Part shown: positions 33,660-47,271 of the stretch, in pieces | How the letters are laid out: the number at the start of each line of letters is the position of its first letter | How positions within the stretch are numbered: the stretch's first letter is position 1 | Assembly (NCBI GenBank): GCA_022376465.1 | Contig: JACDTU010000023.1 | Span: 62,001 to 126,000, forward strand | Direction of reading: 5' to 3' | Source: Cubamyces lactineus | Taxonomy: Eukaryota > Basidiomycota > Agaricomycetes > Polyporales > Polyporaceae | DNA: 64,000 nucleotides | Notes under the pieces: generated by a model | What the model saw: only the letters and a program-made list of their open reading frames with translations | What the model was told of the DNA's origin: nothing | Databases searched by the model: none | Translations under genes and position numbers: made by a program

Positions 33660-34908
33660 TCAGAGCATCGTTTCGTTCAGGGTGGACGGGTCGATAATCG
33701 GCTGGCCGACGTGCCTCAGCGTAGAGGGCGCGGTCGACGGGCCTGCAACAGGCTGCTCGGCCTGAGGTGCGGCGGTCGTGGCACTGCCAGCGACGGAAGG
33801 AGCCGATTCGGTCTCCTCCTTTGCCTTCCCCTTTGCCTTCCCCTTGCCCCTGCCTGGGACGTTGAGAGGAGTATTAACAAATTGACGGAGTTCCCGGTGC
33901 ATCTGCGAAATCCCACCCGCTAGCCAGGTAAAGCCGCTCTTGGCCTGCAGGGCGCGGCCCCCATAGTTCTGGGGCCTGAAGCGTGTATGCTCGGAGATGT
34001 CGGGAGCAGAGGCGGTCGCGTGTGTGTAGGGGAATGGTTGCCCAGGGGTGAGAGCGGCGGGGCTGCTCGGGCTGCTCGGACTAGCTGGGCCAGCTGGGCT
34101 AGCCGGGGGAGGGGAGACGGTGATGAGGGGATTGGGGTGGGCGGTAGGGGGAGAGGTAGTAGCGTTCGAACCAGAGAAGTTGTCTGGGGGAGTGGGCGCG
34201 GCGAGGGAGGTTACATTCAAGTTGGGCCTCTGGCCGGTCATGGTCAGATATGCGAGCACCTCATCCATCTTCTTGCTCATTTCATACATCTTCTTGTCCA
34301 TATCAGACATCTTCTTGTCCATATCAGACATCTTCTTGTCCAAATCAGATACGTTGATCTTGAGCTCGCCCACAGTGCCGCAGAGGTTCTGAACGGTGTT
34401 GTCCAACCGCTTGAGATGATCATCGTTCTTCTGCACTTGCTGCTTGAGCTCCTTGAGCTCACGGTTCGTCGAGTCGAGCTTGCGGTTCGTCGCATCGAGC
34501 TTCGTACTGTGTTCCCGAGAAGATATCTCCAGGGCATCGACACGTCTGATGATCGATTCCGGAACAGACAGCTCTGAAGTGAGAGATACACGATCGGCGC
34601 TGATGTGGTCGCCAACAGAGGACGTGGATGAGCTGTCCCCGAATGTGCGGCGGGTGGTGGTGCTCTCTGGATCTACGAAACACCACTTAGCACCTCGTAA
34701 GCCAACAACTCGAGCATAGGGACATACAGGGGGTCGCCATCAGTCGTAGCTTGTCTTGCGGGGTTCGTGTAGCGTGTAGGGAGAAGTGGACGTTGACGGA
34801 CTCGGTGGGGGTAGAGAAGGAGAAGGAAGGGAGTGTGCGGAGGATAATATGGGGTTGTCTGGGGTCGGCCTTATCGATGCGGTTGGACTTCTGGCTCTTG
34901 GGAGCCAT
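33660..34908 (-). CDS. Coiled-coil protein, copy B (397 aa, unknown family)
   Basis: Two exons, 34908..34728 and 34672..33660. I do not recognise the family. Residues 1-60 (starting MAPKSQKSNRIDKADPRQP) may form a small beta domain. A Ser/Thr linker follows, then a long parallel-type coiled coil (about 95-200) built from perfect 7-residue units: KLDATNR/KLDSTNR, NVSDLDKK and three successive MSDMDKK-like units ending MYEMSKKMDEVL. After it come a Pro/Ser-rich segment, a conserved-looking block (HTRFRPQNYGGRALQAKSGF, WLAGGISQMHRELRQF) and a basic KGKAKGKAKEE linker. A second copy in opposite orientation begins at 62942. The intron sits at the same place in both. The coiled coil suggests oligomerisation; the role is unknown. 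Confidence 0.75.
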
Positions 34909-35437
34909 GCTGGGCGAACAAAGACGACGATCACAAAAGAACGACAAAAACGAGGTGAGAAGGATGAGTCGGAGAGACAAGTAAGGCTGAGGTGCAGCAC
35001 GAGGCGCGCTATGGTTGGGTGTTGCGTGTTGTAGGCTGTTTGTTCCAACGGGCGCTCCGTCGCAAGGCCTCTCCATGCTGCATTCGCGCTGCGTTCAGTG
35101 AGTCCAGGTGATGCCAAAGCTAGGCTAGATCCACAGAATATCGAGCCCTTTCATCGATGGTCGCACGGCGCACAGCTTGTAGCAGTCCAGCGAAGAGGTC
35201 CGACCAGTTGACCTGCTGATGGAAGACGACACAATACGGTGAGAAGAGTGAGCGCTGCTGCCAAGGTCCAAGGAGTTAGGCCTCAGGACCGGCGTCCGAG
35301 TTTACACGGCAAATCCCGTAGGAGCTCCTGTATGAGTATCATAGCGCAGCCCTTGGTTCGTACCAGTTCTGGCCAAATTTTGAAGTCGAGCATCCACAAT
35401 GCAGACGCCAGAGGCTGCCAGAGCTCCAGTACTCGCC
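33829..35437 (-). repeat. Inverted duplication, copy B
   Basis: Read on the minus strand, this segment matches 62412..64000 on the plus strand with scattered substitutions. It covers most of gene B plus about 530 bases upstream of its ATG. The outer boundary is sharp: identity starts at ggcgagtactggagctctgg (ending at 35437) and the bases beyond it differ. The inner end is set only by the end of the window, so the duplication probably extends to at least 33660. I see no terminal inverted repeats or clear target-site duplication at the visible boundary. Confidence 0.9.
34268..34349 (-). repeat. 21-bp coding minisatellite (coiled-coil heptads), copy B
   Basis: About four 21-bp units of the kind GACAAGAAGATGTCTGATATG stand in tandem, each encoding one heptad (DKKMSDM type). 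Copy A keeps only the first and last units. A second 21-bp array lies at 34461..34502 (two KLDATNR-type units against three in copy A). Confidence 0.9.
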
Positions 35438-35631
35438 AAATGGCGGCCTGAGCCTCGGGCGCCACTGTTGCGCGTAACTCTATTTGTGACCTGCCGTGTG
35501 CGTAACATGTGACACTTCGCGTTCGCTCAGTAACGCGCTGTGGCACGCGTCAGTCATTCAAGCTGCAGCTTCCTCAGTTGTTGCTTCCAGGTTCTCACAG
35601 CGACGTTCGTTACACTCATACCCTCATAATC
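34909..35631. other. Intergenic region shared by gene B and RPA3
   Basis: Up to 35437 this is the duplicated upstream part of copy B. The remaining roughly 190 bases are unique and form the RPA3 promoter. The duplicated part contains open frames upstream of the ATG that are probably 5' UTR or chance. Confidence 0.6.
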
Positions 35632-36128
35632 ATGACCGAACATCGCTCTCCACGCGTGAACAAGGCCCTGATGGACAACTTCAAGGGCCAGACAGTCAGA
35701 CTCATCGCAAAGATCCGTAACGTGAGACGGCGAAGGCGTTTCGACCAAAGGAGTCGTTGTGACTGAGCGTATCTTGTAGGTTCGTGACGATAGCGCTATC
35801 GTAGAGGCGTCGGATGGCGGCGAGGTTGAGGTCAAACTGTTGAAGGTGAGTAAACTTTCCCCTCTCCATGCAATCTCCGTACTGAATCCACTACCGCGAA
35901 TATCCAGACTTTCCACACGGAAGATGCCTATATCGAGGTCATTGGCCAAGTGGTTGACGAGAGAACGATTAAGATGATGGGATATATAGAACTAGGAAAC
36001 GACGTCGGTGCGTGTCTCTGCATTGAAACGCGTCGAATGAGCGTACTAAGCTACTCACAACAGACATGAAGCTGGCGAACGATGTGGTGCAAATATGGCA
36101 TGACCCGAGATTTGCCAAAATTTTCTAG
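35632..36128 (+). CDS. RPA3: Replication protein A subunit 3 (RPA14)
   Basis: Smallest subunit of the nuclear single-strand-DNA-binding heterotrimer used in replication, repair and recombination. Exons 35632..35721, 35780..35845, 35908..36007 and 36064..36128 sum to 321 nt (106 aa), the usual size. The protein is one OB fold: SPRVNKALMDNFKGQTVRLI (strand 1), AIVEASDGGEVEVKLL, AYIEVIGQVVDERTIKMMGY, then GNDVDMKLANDVVQIWHDPR, the C-terminal helix that joins the trimer core. These are the conserved points of Rpa3/Ssb3. It lies between coiled-coil gene B and the peroxidase, with no functional link to either. Confidence 0.92.
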
Positions 36129-39210
<3,082 letters not shown>

Positions 39211-39531
39211 ATGACGACTGAAAGGGATGCAAGGACTTAGATGAATCCTCTTCTGCTTTGCTCGGGTTTTGGTTCATGATTGAGAGTCGGTGATTGGGTT
39301 TCTATGTATTTTTAGGGGTCGTTTCACGGCCCCGAAGGTTGAGTCAATATACATTGATGTGTCGCAATGGAAGCGTAGAAGACTGCCTATGATCACTTCG
39401 TCTCTATCTGCACAGAGCTCCTAATCAACGCCTCGGCACTCGTGGATCGAGGGCTTATCCTGCACTCGAACGGCTCCGGATACCTGTCACATTCTTGTCA
39501 GTGACCGTTCAGGAACAAGGATACGTTATCC
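39211..39531. other. Convergent intergenic region
   Basis: 321 bases between the peroxidase and P450 no. 2 stop codons, largely 3' UTR. I see no gene in them. Confidence 0.6.
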
Positions 39532-41497
39532 TCACGCAAGGAAGTAATCAAGTACGATCTCGGGTTCGACGCGCATCGGTTGCCCTTTGTCATCAAGAGG
39601 AGGGTCGATATTGAACACATGGAGAACGGATGCGACGGTGATATACAATGCTTCGTTGGCAAAGTGGCGGCCAGGACAAATCCTATAGTTGAGGATGGAC
39701 AACGTCAAAAGCGAATTCGGCGGACTAGGCGATACTCCGTACCTGCGGCCGAACCCAAACTGATAGCTATCCGGGCTTCTAACCTTCGCGTCTATGGCGA
39801 GGAATCGTTCGGGAATGAACTTCTCAGGCTCAGGATATACAGTCGGATCTCCCCACATAGCCCTGAACCAATGCAAGAAAAATCCCGTCATGTTGAGGCT
39901 TGCGGCATTCAACATCAGGTTACAGTGCCTACCACTGGTTCGGGACTATGATCGTTCCCGCGGGGATACGATACCCGTTCCACTCGTCTTCCGCGGTGGA
40001 ACGGTGCGAGATCCCTACAGGCGCGACGCTATGCCATCGCTTCACTTCCTGGATGACTGCGTTCACGTAGGGAAGGGAGGCCCTGTCCGAGAAGTCAGGA
40101 AGGCGGTCGGAGCCGACGACTGCGTCAAGCTCGGACTGAGCTTTCCGCAGCACATCGGGGTTCTGGACCATGGCAAGGAAGAATGCCTGTAACGAGTACG
40201 CTGTCTGCAACCAATAAGTGAGCATTGGAGACTTTGACGGAAGCCTGTCTAAATTCACCGTGTCTGCCCCAGCTGATGTGAAGAAGATCGATGTAAGCAC
40301 TGTTCGCGCGTCCGCGTTCGTATGGGGGCTAATTGGGTGTGCACTGACCAACGTATGCGACCCCTGCCGCATCTCTCGATAGCGTGGGATCCTCTTCAAT
40401 CCCAGAATCGCAATGCGAAAGTGCTTCGTCAAGAAGCGAAGACACCATCGACGGTTGGTGGTCGCCTTTCGCCTAGCGTTCTCGATTAGTTACCTGGGAA
40501 TTGCCTGCTATCAACTCAGCGTGGATTCACCATTTCTTTAACGGCGGCTTCGAAGGGGACGTTTCGTAGTGCTCGTACATCCTCACACCAGTTTGCTGCG
40601 ACCCTCTTGAAGCCCATCCCAGGGAGCCACGACGGGAGATGCCTTATGAATGGTAGAAGTTCGACTATAAACCGACCGGGTACGGTGATCTCAGTGAAGA
40701 CCTTGGTGGCATTCTCCGCAAGTGAGATGTACGGGTCGTCTTCAACCGTAACAGCGATGCCGTAGACCACTTCCATGCTAGTAGCGCCGAACATACTAGA
40801 GAACACACAAATGGTGAACTTGGATCACTCAGCAACTCGTAGGATAGTACACGCACTGGCGACCAAGCACAAGGAACTTCTCCGGCGAATCGAGCAGCTT
40901 CTGCAACATGCGGTGGCATTCGCGAAGGAGCACGGGCCGGTGTTTGGGCATAGCGCTCAGCTGGAAGGTCCTGTGAAATGCCCGGCGCCGTCTGCGCCAC
41001 CTTTGGGTGTACCCTATCAAACCAGTGATCCACCCATAGTCCGTCCTAGCAGAAGTCCATAGATGAGCGGCTCTGTGTCGTGAACAGGCGCGAGTAATTC
41101 GGGACCTACAGTTCTGCCATCACGAAACTCGGTCTGTCAGACGTATTCGACGAGCGGCTCTCTAACAAGCCCACAGCCGCCTCGTATGTGTTGATGATGA
41201 GCATGGGCTGTCCGAACATATCAAGGTATGTCACATCGCCTGTGCCAGTGGGAGCCTATGAGAGCCAGACAAGACGACACGAACCAGTCACTCACCATAC
41301 TTCGCGCCCAGCTCTCTAAGAGCAGGCCCCAACCTCTTCGTCGGCATATCTAACAGGTTGCCTATGATAGGAAGTGGCTTGGGGCCAGGTGGAAGAGGTA
41401 AGCTGGAACTAGGGCACTTTCGCTGTCGCCACATAGAATATATCACCACGCTTGCAAGCAGCGCGACGAACAGTACAGACTCGTGGAAGGGCCACAT
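39532..41497 (-). CDS. Cytochrome P450 no. 2 (CYP64/CYP5144-like, tentative)
   Basis: ER haem monooxygenase of the group annotated as O-methylsterigmatocystin-oxidoreductase-like in mushrooms. Anchor MWPFHESVLFVALLASVVIY, hinge LPLPPGPKPLPIIGNLLDMP. Then TYLDMFGQPMLIINTYEAA, YTQRWRRRRRAFHRTFQ (C-helix), MFGATSMEVVYGI, the I-helix AGADTT, QEVKRW (ExxR), PEKFIPERF and the haem loop FGFGRRICPGRH with the Cys ligand. Introns at each join keep the frame, for example KEM|AKGDHQPSM and QW|AMWGDPTVYPEP, so I read the gene as intact. The product is about 500 residues. P450 no. 3 lies 0.7 kb upstream in the same orientation and is a paralogue. The substrate is unknown; co-location with the peroxidase is suggestive only. 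Confidence 0.9.
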
Positions 41498-42190
41498 TGT
41501 TGGGGCGGAAGCAGATCGTGGTATCCTACCTTGCAGAGATCTTTATGCAAGAGCTGTCGGCGATAGAACATCCAAATGACTAAACCCGAGGAACCATGAA
41601 CCGCATCCGGTGGGCCTCCTGACCAGCTGCGAGGCCGCATGCTCACTGTCCGTCGAGTTGGGTTAGGAGAAGCTCGAAGTTATGGCGAGGAGGGTACGAA
41701 CTTTAGATTACGGCAGGACCACAGGCACCATTCAAGTTCCCTCAATTGACTTATGAGAAGAAGTTTCTTTGACTTTGAGCGCGTATTGAGCGGCCAAGAT
41801 ATGTACAGACGGATTAGCTTTGAAGCAAAGGCACCACGATGCGTAGCTTATCTCGCTTGCTAACCGTCTCCCAAGCATACAAGCTGGGAACGGAGCGCCG
41901 TACAATGGCGATCAACAAGTGCGAGGCGACAGCTTGGGAAGACCTGGGGAGCTCTACATATGCTCCAGTTTAACCTACCACCTTCACCGATGAGTGCTGC
42001 GATAATCATACTAGTACGCATTCGAGCTCCGACTATCCTTGGCCGCCCACTACGTATGGTCTGCTTGACAGGCGCTGCGGATGAGTGCTACTGCTCGGTC
42101 GGACCGAGGAGTAATTCTGCATTCGAACGGTTCTGGGCGTCTGTAGAAAATCAGCTGAGGCAACATCTCCGCGGGAAGGAAATGTTCGTC
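41498..42190. other. Spacer between the tandem P450 genes
   Basis: 693 bases with the promoter of no. 2 and the 3' UTR of no. 3. No P450 remnant was recognised in it. Confidence 0.55.
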
Positions 42191-44144
42191 TCACGAAAGA
42201 AACGAATCCAATGCAATCGCAGGCTTCACAGACACTGGCTTTCCATCTTTATCGAGTGGTGCTTCGATCTTGAATACGTGCAGCAACGAAACAGCGGTGA
42301 GGAACAGGGCTTCATTCGAGAAGTGTCGGCCAGGGCATATCCTATGGCAAGAAACGTTGGCGGCATGCATGGTGCGAGGAAGCCAAGTAGTCAACGTACC
42401 TGCGGCCGAACCCAAATTGGAACTTCTCGGGATCCCTGGCTGGGCCGGTGCCGTCGTCGACAGATCTCAAGAACCGTTCCGGGAGGAACTTTTCTGGCGC
42501 AGGATACATTGCAGGATCTTGGGACATGGCCCTGTGGGAACACAGTGGGCTGGGCGTGGGGTACACGAAGGGGGCAAGAGACGTACCACTGATTGGGTAT
42601 GATGATCGAGCCTGCCGGGATTCGGTAACCGTTCCATTGGTCCTCATTCTCCGAGCGATGCGATACGCCGAGCGGGACGACAGTATGCCATCGCATCACC
42701 TCTTTGACGACTGCGTTGATGTACGGGAGGGGGTCTCTGTCAGTAAACTCGGGGAGCCGGTCGGGTCCGACGACAGCATCTAACTCCTCCTGAGCCTTCC
42801 TCTGGGCCTCTGGATATTGAACCATGGCGAGAAACAATGCCTGTATGGAGTACATTGTCTTCCGGAACATGCTTCAGTATCTCCTGCACGACACAGGCGT
42901 TCATCACGTACCGTATCCGCACCAGCTAAGACGAGAGATGTTAGCTTTCTGTCTCAACAAACGGCACGAAGGAGGCCGGGAGGCCCAAACCCATACTCAC
43001 TGACATAAGCAAGTCCCGCGGCGTCGCGGAAACAAGCATCCTCATCTGGAGACAAGCCCCCTTCTTTCTGCATAGCTTGATTGATCAGCGATGCGACCAT
43101 ACAAGGACGGGAATCTCCTCGAGCCTGTGCAGGATCGTCAGTCAGATGTAGTCCGTGATGATCACAATGAGAGAGTCGTACTATGGCTTCCAACGAAACG
43201 CCGTACGGAACATGCCGCACCAAAGATACGTCCAGCTGCCATTCCGCTGCGTCTCTCTTGAACTTTGCCCCAGGAAACCAGGCCGGAATATGCCTTAGGA
43301 ATGGTAGGAGCTCGACGAGGTACCGGCCGGGGATGGCAAGCTCGCTGAAGATGGCTGTCTCCCTCTCCGCCATCTTGACGTATGGGTCGTTGTCATCCGA
43401 AACTGTAATGCCATAGACTACATCCATGATGGTAGCGCCGAACTCACTGCGTCCGATGAGCACAGGCCTGACAGCGGAGAACAAGCACGTACTGGCGGGC
43501 GAGCGCGAGAAACTGCTCCGGAGTGTCGAGGAGCTTTCCGAGGGATCGTCGACACTCGCGCACATGGACAGGTCGATACTTCGGCACAGCGCTGAGCTGG
43601 AAGGTTTGATGGAATACCCGGCGTCGTTGACGCCATTTCTGAGTGTAGCCTTGCAGCCCAAATTGCCACATGAGCCCGCACCTGCAGAAAATGCAAACAA
43701 GATGAGGATCATCCGAGCCGAAAAGCGCGGGCAAGTTCACGCGTACAGTTCTGCCATCACGATACGCGGTCTATTGCTTGTATTCAGAGAGTGGTTTTCT
43801 AGCAGATCGATGGCGGCGTCGTAGGAGTTGATGACTACCATCGGCTGGCCTAATAAATCGAAGTACATCACATCTCCTGTAGGACAAGTTAAGCAGTCAT
43901 GTAAAGTATGACGGGTGTCTAAGAGCGAATAGTGCATACCATACTGCTTCCCCATATCTCTAAACACGGGACCAAACCTCTTGTTCGGCAAGTTGTGTAA
44001 GTTGCCTATGATAGGGAGTCGCTTCGGCCCAGGTGGCAACGGAAGCCTTTTGCCTCCATGACCGAGTCTGTGCCTCCATAGAATCGCACCTATGGCGATC
44101 ACGGCCACAGCGAATCCTGCAGTCCAGACTGTTGGGACGGACAT
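42191..44144 (-). CDS. Cytochrome P450 no. 3 (tandem paralogue of no. 2)
   Basis: Same family and layout as no. 2. Anchor MSVPTVWTAGFAVAVIAIGA, hinge LPLPPGPKRLPIIGNLHNLP, VMYFDLLGQPMVVINSYDAA, YTQKWRQRRRVFHQTFQ, FGATIMDVVYGITV, the I-helix AGADTTMYSIQALFLAM, KEVMRW (ExxR), PEKFLPERFL, haem loop FGFGRRICPGRHFS, end ALDSFLS. Splice joins hold the frame, including GADT|TMYS across a 53-nt intron. It differs from no. 2 throughout, so the tandem duplication is old. A TATATA at 44190-44195 lies about 46 bases upstream of the ATG. It is likely functional; the substrate is unknown. Confidence 0.9.
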
Positions 44145-44189
44145 CAGGGGAAGAGCCAGAGCTGGACAAGCCCTGACATAACGTTCGAC

Positions 44190-44195
44190 TATATA
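44190..44195 (-). promoter_or_regulatory. TATA-like box of P450 no. 3
   Basis: TATATA within gcttatatagtcg on the minus strand, just upstream of the P450 no. 3 start. Confidence 0.4.
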
Positions 44196-45036
44196 AGCTC
44201 AGCGTAGGGCGATAAGGCGGATGGTGCTCTCCACCGCAAGACAGCACGCCTATCTTCTGACCTGCTGCGAACAGGAATTCTTCCGCGCTTGAACAATAGT
44301 TGCGTTCATATTAAACGATGAACGTTAACCTTCGCGATGCGGAGTCGGGCGTAACCGACTGTTGAAGTTTGTCAGACCAAAGACTCGGACTATTGGATGG
44401 TCTGAGGAAACGTGGTGTTCACGAAGTTGCATCTTTGAGAACCTTCGGTATATTCCGTTAGCTCAATCATTTCTAGCGTAATCGGCGACACGTACCTCTA
44501 GAACCACTACTGAGCGGAGCCCAATCCTGTAATATGGCATCGGGAACATGGTGTGCGTAGATGCGGGCTGGGCTACTTGCATCCTCGGCCCCAGCTCAAT
44601 GCGCGGTGTGCGATATATTCATAGATTTCATAGCCATAGACCTCGTTGTAATATGCCGTGTCACAGGCAGATACTTGCACGACTTTCAGGACGTTGTTGC
44701 CAGCCATCGTATAGTAGTTGACGGTCAAGCCGAGAGGCGCCCATTTGCCGTCGAGTGGCGCTTATTGTTTAGTGCCAACGAGCGCTAATACGATCGCAAG
44801 AGTTGACTGATCCGAATCGCCAATCCAGAGTACTTGCAGAAAGAGTGTATACATTATGTGAAGTCATGAAGCTACAGCGTATCCAAAGTCCAAGGAGTAA
44901 GTACCAAGTCCGAATTAGAAAGCAGAAACCCGTAGTGTAGCTACAATGTGGCTGCCGAGGACATCCGTAGCAATCCGCCCTTGCAATCCTAACCCCTAAC
45001 TCCCAACACAACGTAGCATAGCGTATAGAGAGCGCA
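44196..45036. other. Intergenic region
   Basis: About 840 bases between the P450 no. 3 promoter and the DUF3455 3' end. Only short frames without domains are present. Confidence 0.5.
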
Positions 45037-46018
45037 TTATGCGAGGGAGCCGCCGTAGAAGACTGTCGACAACTTCGTCAGCACGACTGCGTCGTGGAGT
45101 TTGATATACACGGGACACTCACTGTACTTCGAGACGTATCTCACCGAGATGTCATGATCCTTGCCGTACATGCACTGCATCGGGAAGTGAGCTCGATCTG
45201 AGATTGAAGCGTTTACACTGAGACTTACCGAAGCAGGGGGCTGGCCGCCAACAGTGTCGAAGCGGAAGACCTCGCTCGCGATATCGCCCTTGACCTGGAC
45301 AACGTCGAGCCACGCAACATCGCGCGTCGCGTTCGTAGGCGCAGGGAGAGTACCCTTGCCTTTCGCAACGATGAACGCGTCCTTGACGCCCTCGAACTTG
45401 CCGGACGAGGTGAAGTCCCACTTCGGGCTAAGGCCCTGGCCCGTGGTCGGGTTGGGCACGAAGTAATGCTGCGCAAGGATCTGGGGGATGTCGAGGATGT
45501 GGAAGAGCTCGATGATGCTCTGGATAGAGGCGGGTACGAGGTTCGTCCAGACGTTGAAGAGGTCGTCCTGAATCGTGGAGAACTCGGGCTCGTAGACGAT
45601 GCAAGAAACATCAATCAGCTCTGCAACAGCACCGGTGCTCCTACAAACAGAAAATCCGTCAGTGAAGATATTCAAGCCATCGCGTAGGACAGAAGACTTA
45701 CGTGAAGGTGTTGGTGTTCGAACACGTGTAGTTCTGCACACCAAACGCGAGGCCGATGAACTTCGGTGGCTGGCTGGGCGCGACCAGTTGGGTCTGACCA
45801 GACGGGAACTGGGGAACGAACTTGTCGATCGAACAGCCAGAAAGTTGGAACGATGGCTGCCAGCTCGAAATCCAGCTGCTGCCGGTGCTGTAGCCCGAAC
45901 CTGAGCCATAACCGCTACCGTAGCTGGACCCTGTGGAGCCTGAACCGTAACCGTAGCCGCTGGATGCGGCAAGGTTGGCAGCGGCGGCTGCGAAGAGCTT
46001 GTTGATGATCGCGACCAT
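45037..46018 (-). CDS. DUF3455 secreted fungal protein
   Basis: Member of the DUF3455 family (often named malate-dehydrogenase-like in fungal annotations, without evidence for that activity). Exons 46018..45702, 45640..45229 and 45174..45037. A further 60-nt intron inside the last exon (donor after KYI at GTGAGT) is probable, because removing it gives the usual ending VRYVSKYIFYGGSLA. Without it the protein has 288 aa, with it 268. The N-terminus is hydrophobic and Ala-rich (probable signal peptide), followed by a Gly/Tyr/Ser-rich stretch (SGYGYGSGSTGSS). Family marks: IGLAFGVQNYTCSNTNTFT, AQHYFVPNPTTGQGLSPKWD, GKGTLPAPTNATRDVAWL and VFRFDTVGGQPPASC. The function is unknown; family members are secreted or wall-associated. 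Confidence 0.85.
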
Positions 46019-47271
46019 GAGGGATTGGAGAGGAGAAGGGGAGAGAGGACCGGGCTGCTAGGTTTCTACGGGAGAGGAAGGAAAAGAGAAGGAATATCAA
46101 AGGGGTTGTCCCGAAAGGAAGAAGGAAAGCTGGACGCTGAGGGTTCGGAGAGTGTCCAGCCCATGCCTCTTATACCAGGGACAGCAGCGCAGGGTCGGGT
46201 CGCGCTCGCCGTGCCTCCTATGCCGCTTGTTTCACATCAAAGTGCGCGCGCAATGGCGCCTTGTCATGGGCTCAAGCCTGCCGGGGCGCCCGTCGCTCGT
46301 GGGGCATTGCCTCAAGGCTCAGATCTGCAGGCGATATCGACCCGCTAGCTTCATCAAATCGCTGAAAGAGCGCGTGCCTGAGTGCAACGACCAATTACGA
46401 GAAGCGAAGACGTTTTGACGCAGCAGCCGACGTTGAAAATGCGTGCCTATCCGAGCTGTTGCAGTTGTTTGTGGAAGCTCAATGTCAGTATGTAGAACAT
46501 CATAGCAGCGCTTCGTTGGGTGAGGTGCGTGGCTGTCGGTGTACAGCTCACCGAAGTTGTATCGTCGATGGGTGAAACATGGTACCTGTGTATACCCAAG
46601 CTGCAAGAGAGGCACATTGCTTTCTTCCACCTGCACCGCCATTGATTTCGGGCGCGCAGACGCGCCCCAACGGGCTGGGCCGCTGAGGTGATATCAACCC
46701 TCTGAGCGCAAGTAAATCTTATTCTGATTGGGCATTGGTATCGTCTTGTCGTAGGACGTATTAAAATCATGTCAATCCATAACTCCGGGGATGGGCAATT
46801 GAACTCACCGAACACGAATGAACATTGGCGGTCACTAAGCCAAGCCCAAACTCAGTACTCAGCGCTAAGCATGTTAGTACCGAACTCGCTTCGGCCCTCT
46901 TGACTTCAGTCCGCGCGTGAGCCTTGGCTGTATGTCATAACTTCGTTTGACCACTGGGGCAAGCACAGCGAATACGAGATAAACAAGGGGTGTCTCGCAT
47001 AGCCTGGGCCCCCTGTTGGCGCGTGTTGCATTTGAGCTTTGCTCCTTCAGTGAGTCGCAACGGTAAGCGGCGCATCCTGTTCGCTGTGAAGTCGGGTTTC
47101 GCGGTGATAAACATGGCGGTGAGTTGAGTCCTTATCCCATTCCGATTCGGGAACTAGCACCGAACGGCCACGTGCACCGCATGTGCGTTTTAGCGCCAAA
47201 GGCTTCTTCCTGCTCAGGCTCCTGGACCTCTTCGTCCGCTGCCACCACCTACGCATGTGTCTACCATCGTC
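46019..47271. other. Divergent intergenic region
   Basis: 1.25 kb between the DUF3455 and GPI12 starts. Only short frames without domains; it serves as two promoters. Confidence 0.5.

Noticed and set aside
33660..35437. Copy B as a classic transposable element
   Set aside because: No transposase, reverse transcriptase or terminal inverted repeat is seen, and the gene has an ordinary intron; a segmental duplication explains it as well.
40441..40560. Possible pseudogene break in P450 no. 2 (stop after KEMVNPR)
   Set aside because: The stop falls in a normal 60-nt intron (gtgaat..gctag); splicing gives KEM|AKGDHQPSM in frame.
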